Positions 10,998 through 12,162 of a DNA stretch of 12,162 nucleotides are shown here, one piece after another. The DNA is taken from the NCBI GenBank assembly GCA_045646385.1, contig JAZRKQ010000009.1, positions 1 through 12,162 of the forward strand, in the 5' to 3' direction. The DNA comes from SIG455 sp045646385. Its GTDB lineage: Bacteria > Bacillota > Clostridia > UMGS1810. A model generated the notes under the pieces. That model was not told the DNA's origin and made no database searches. It worked only from the letters and a program-made list of their open reading frames with translations. A program made the position numbers and the translations under genes. Every line of letters begins with the position of its first letter. Position 1 is the stretch's first letter.

Positions 10998-11034
10998 GGA
11001 TGCGGTAAGGTCCGCATCCTTTAAATTTTCTTTA
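10998..11034 (+). terminator. Integrase terminator built from the GGATGCGG octamer
   Basis: GGATGCGG (10998-11005), TAAGGT loop, CCGCATCC (11012-11019): a perfect 8-bp stem made of two copies of the element's repeated octamer, followed by TTTAAATTTTCTTT. Confidence 0.8.
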
Positions 11035-11055
11035 AAAGCATCAAAAAATCATACA

Positions 11056-11085
11056 ATAAAGGACAAATAAAGGACAAAACGGCAC
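11056..11085 (+). repeat. Right-end arm-type repeats
   Basis: ATAAAGGAC at 11056 and 11067 (11 bp apart) followed by CGGCAC at 11080, the same words in the same order and orientation as at 291-346. Probably integrase arm sites. Confidence 0.7.
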
Positions 11086-11100
11086 TTTTTAAAAATAGAC

Positions 11101-11141
11101 AAAAAAAGAAATGACCTAAAACACAAGGTTTTAAGCCATTT
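11101..11141 (-). terminator. Element-supplied terminator for the tRNA-fMet gene
   Basis: Read on the minus strand just after the tRNA 3' end: a 14-bp stem (11141-11128 with 11122-11109, two G-T pairs), a 5-nt loop, then C and seven Ts (11107-11101). It replaces the original host terminator now stranded at 91-124. Confidence 0.8.
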
Positions 11142-11142
11142 T

Positions 11143-11222
<80 letters not shown>

Positions 11223-11253
11223 ATATTTAAGTCCGTTTTTGCGGTGCCATATT

Positions 11254-11282
11254 ATTATACACAAAAGAAACTGAAAATGCAA
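11254..11282 (-). promoter_or_regulatory. tRNA-fMet promoter
   Basis: On the minus strand: TTGCAT (11282-11277), 17-bp spacer, TATAAT (11259-11254), about 32 bp before the mature tRNA 5' end. Confidence 0.75.
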
Positions 11283-11346
11283 CCTTTTTTTAAAAAATTT
11301 TTATCATATTAAAAATTCCCTTTTAATATCATTTTTTTAACACTTA

Positions 11347-11376
11347 TTGACAGAAATATTTTAGGTATGATATAAT
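11347..11376 (+). promoter_or_regulatory. Promoter of the SPFH gene
   Basis: TTGACA (11347-11352), 18-bp spacer, TATAAT (11371-11376). Confidence 0.7.
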
Positions 11377-11409
11377 ATATTTGGACATAAAATTATTATG
11401 TTCAAATAT
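11377..11409 (+). promoter_or_regulatory. 14-bp inverted repeat at the SPFH transcription start
   Basis: Arms 11377-11390 and 11396-11409 (one G-T pair) with an AATTA loop, centred on GGACATAA/TTATGTTC, directly after the -10 box. It could be an operator or a hairpin at the very 5' end of the mRNA, where it would stabilise the message; no T-run follows, so it is not a terminator. Confidence 0.6.
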
Positions 11410-11429
11410 ATTATAAAGGATGGTTAATT

Positions 11430-12162
11430 ATGCCCTTTGTTATTGCTATTGTTGTTATTGTCCTTATAATTTTGTGCCTTAGAGTCGTACCTCAGGCAAG
11501 TGAGCACGTTATTGAACGTCTCGGTAAATATAACAAGACCTGGGAAGCCGGTCTTCATTTTCTTGTTCCTGTTATTGACCGTGTTGCTAAAAGAGTCACC
11601 CTCAAAGAGCAGGTTCTTGACTCCCCTCCGCAGCCTGTTATTACAAAGGATAACGTTACTATGCAGATCGACACCGTGGTTTATTTCAAGGTTTTCGACG
11701 CCAAGCTCTTCACTTACGGTGCTGTTAATCCAATAAGTGCATTATCAAACCTTACCGCTACAACTCTTCGTAATATTGTCGGTGAGCTTGAACTCGACGA
11801 CACACTTACTTCACGTGATACCATAAACGGAAAAATGACCGAAATTCTTGACTGTGCTACTGACCAATGGGGTATCAAGGTCAACCGTGTTGAGCTTAAA
11901 AATATCATCCCTCCCGCAGAAATTCAGAATGCTATGGAAAAGCAAATGAAAGCAGAGCGTGACCGCCGTGAAACCCTTCTTGAAGCAGAGGGTCACAAGG
12001 CTGCCGTTATTACCCGTGCCGAAGGCGATAAGCAAGCTATGATTCTTGCCGCAGAGGGTGAAAGAGACGCCAGAATCGCAAGAGCCGAAGGTGAAGCAAA
12101 GGCTATACTTCTCGCAAAACAAGCTGAAGCTGACGGACTTGCCGCTCTTAAAGCTGCAGGTG
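11430..12162 (+). CDS. SPFH/stomatin-like membrane protein (QmcA-type), 3' end outside window
   Basis: Host gene. An N-terminal hydrophobic segment (residues about 3-17, FVIAIVVIVLIILCL) anchors it. It is followed by the SPFH/band 7 domain: VPQASEHVIERLGKYNKTWEAGLHFLVPVIDRVAKRV, then DSPPQPVITKDNVTMQIDTVVYFKV, then LRNIVGELELDDTLTSRDTIN. A long charged helix with AEG repeats (AEGDKQAMILAAEGERDARIARAEGEAKAI) is the coiled-coil part used for oligomer formation. Such proteins form membrane microdomain scaffolds and are often next to nfeD. AAAGGATGG precedes the ATG by about 7 nt. 244 residues are visible. Denser GC codon use than the element agrees with host origin. Confidence 0.93.
   Translation, partial: MPFVIAIVVIVLIILCLRVVPQASEHVIERLGKYNKTWEAGLHFLVPVIDRVAKRVTLKEQVLDSPPQPVITKDNVTMQIDTVVYFKVFDAKLFTYGAVNPISALSNLTATTLRNIVGELELDDTLTSRDTINGKMTEILDCATDQWGIKVNRVELKNIIPPAEIQNAMEKQMKAERDRRETLLEAEGHKAAVITRAEGDKQAMILAAEGERDARIARAEGEAKAILLAKQAEADGLAALKAAG

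Overview
The window is low-GC Firmicutes-type DNA. Shine-Dalgarno sites are strong, many promoters match the sigma-A consensus (TTGACA-17-TATAAT), and intrinsic terminators are numerous. Protein families and codon use suggest a Clostridia/Oscillospiraceae-like gut bacterium; this is inference. Almost the whole window is one integrated element of about 11.06 kb (127-11190), bounded by a 48-bp perfect direct repeat. The right copy of the repeat is the 3' part of an intact initiator tRNA-fMet gene (minus strand, 11146-11222). The left copy is the displaced tRNA 3' end, still followed by what looks like the tRNA's original terminator. Host DNA is 1-126 and 11191-12162; the latter holds the tRNA 5' half and the start of an SPFH/stomatin-family gene.

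Layout from the right end: a tyrosine integrase (9613-10986) is translationally overlapped by an upstream XRE repressor (8859-9629). Divergently, a leftward operon encodes a 58-aa HTH protein, an excisionase-like HTH protein, a lambda-O-like initiator, a 604-aa TOPRIM primase/DnaB-type helicase, two small unknown proteins and a sigma-70-like factor. The initiator gene carries an embedded lambda-style origin: iterons, an AT-rich stretch and a palindrome. Left of the sigma gene lies a 48-bp repeat array, then a cluster of three small ribbon-helix-helix (RHH) regulators interleaved with three structured minus-strand small-RNA candidates and a 20-aa hydrophobic peptide. The left end is a leftward accessory operon (51-aa protein, standalone HIRAN protein, two small related proteins). 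Arm-type repeats with 11-bp phasing sit just inside both ends.

The order int - repressor // xis-like - initiator/primase - accessory genes, the tRNA target, the size, and the absence of recognisable capsid, tail, terminase, relaxase or conjugation genes fit a phage-inducible-chromosomal-island-like satellite (PICI-like). That classification is inference; no packaging-interference gene is recognisable. The parts with least precedent are the RHH/small-RNA/peptide cluster (1.7-3.5 kb), the 48-bp array, and a GGATGCGG octamer found 15 times in the element.
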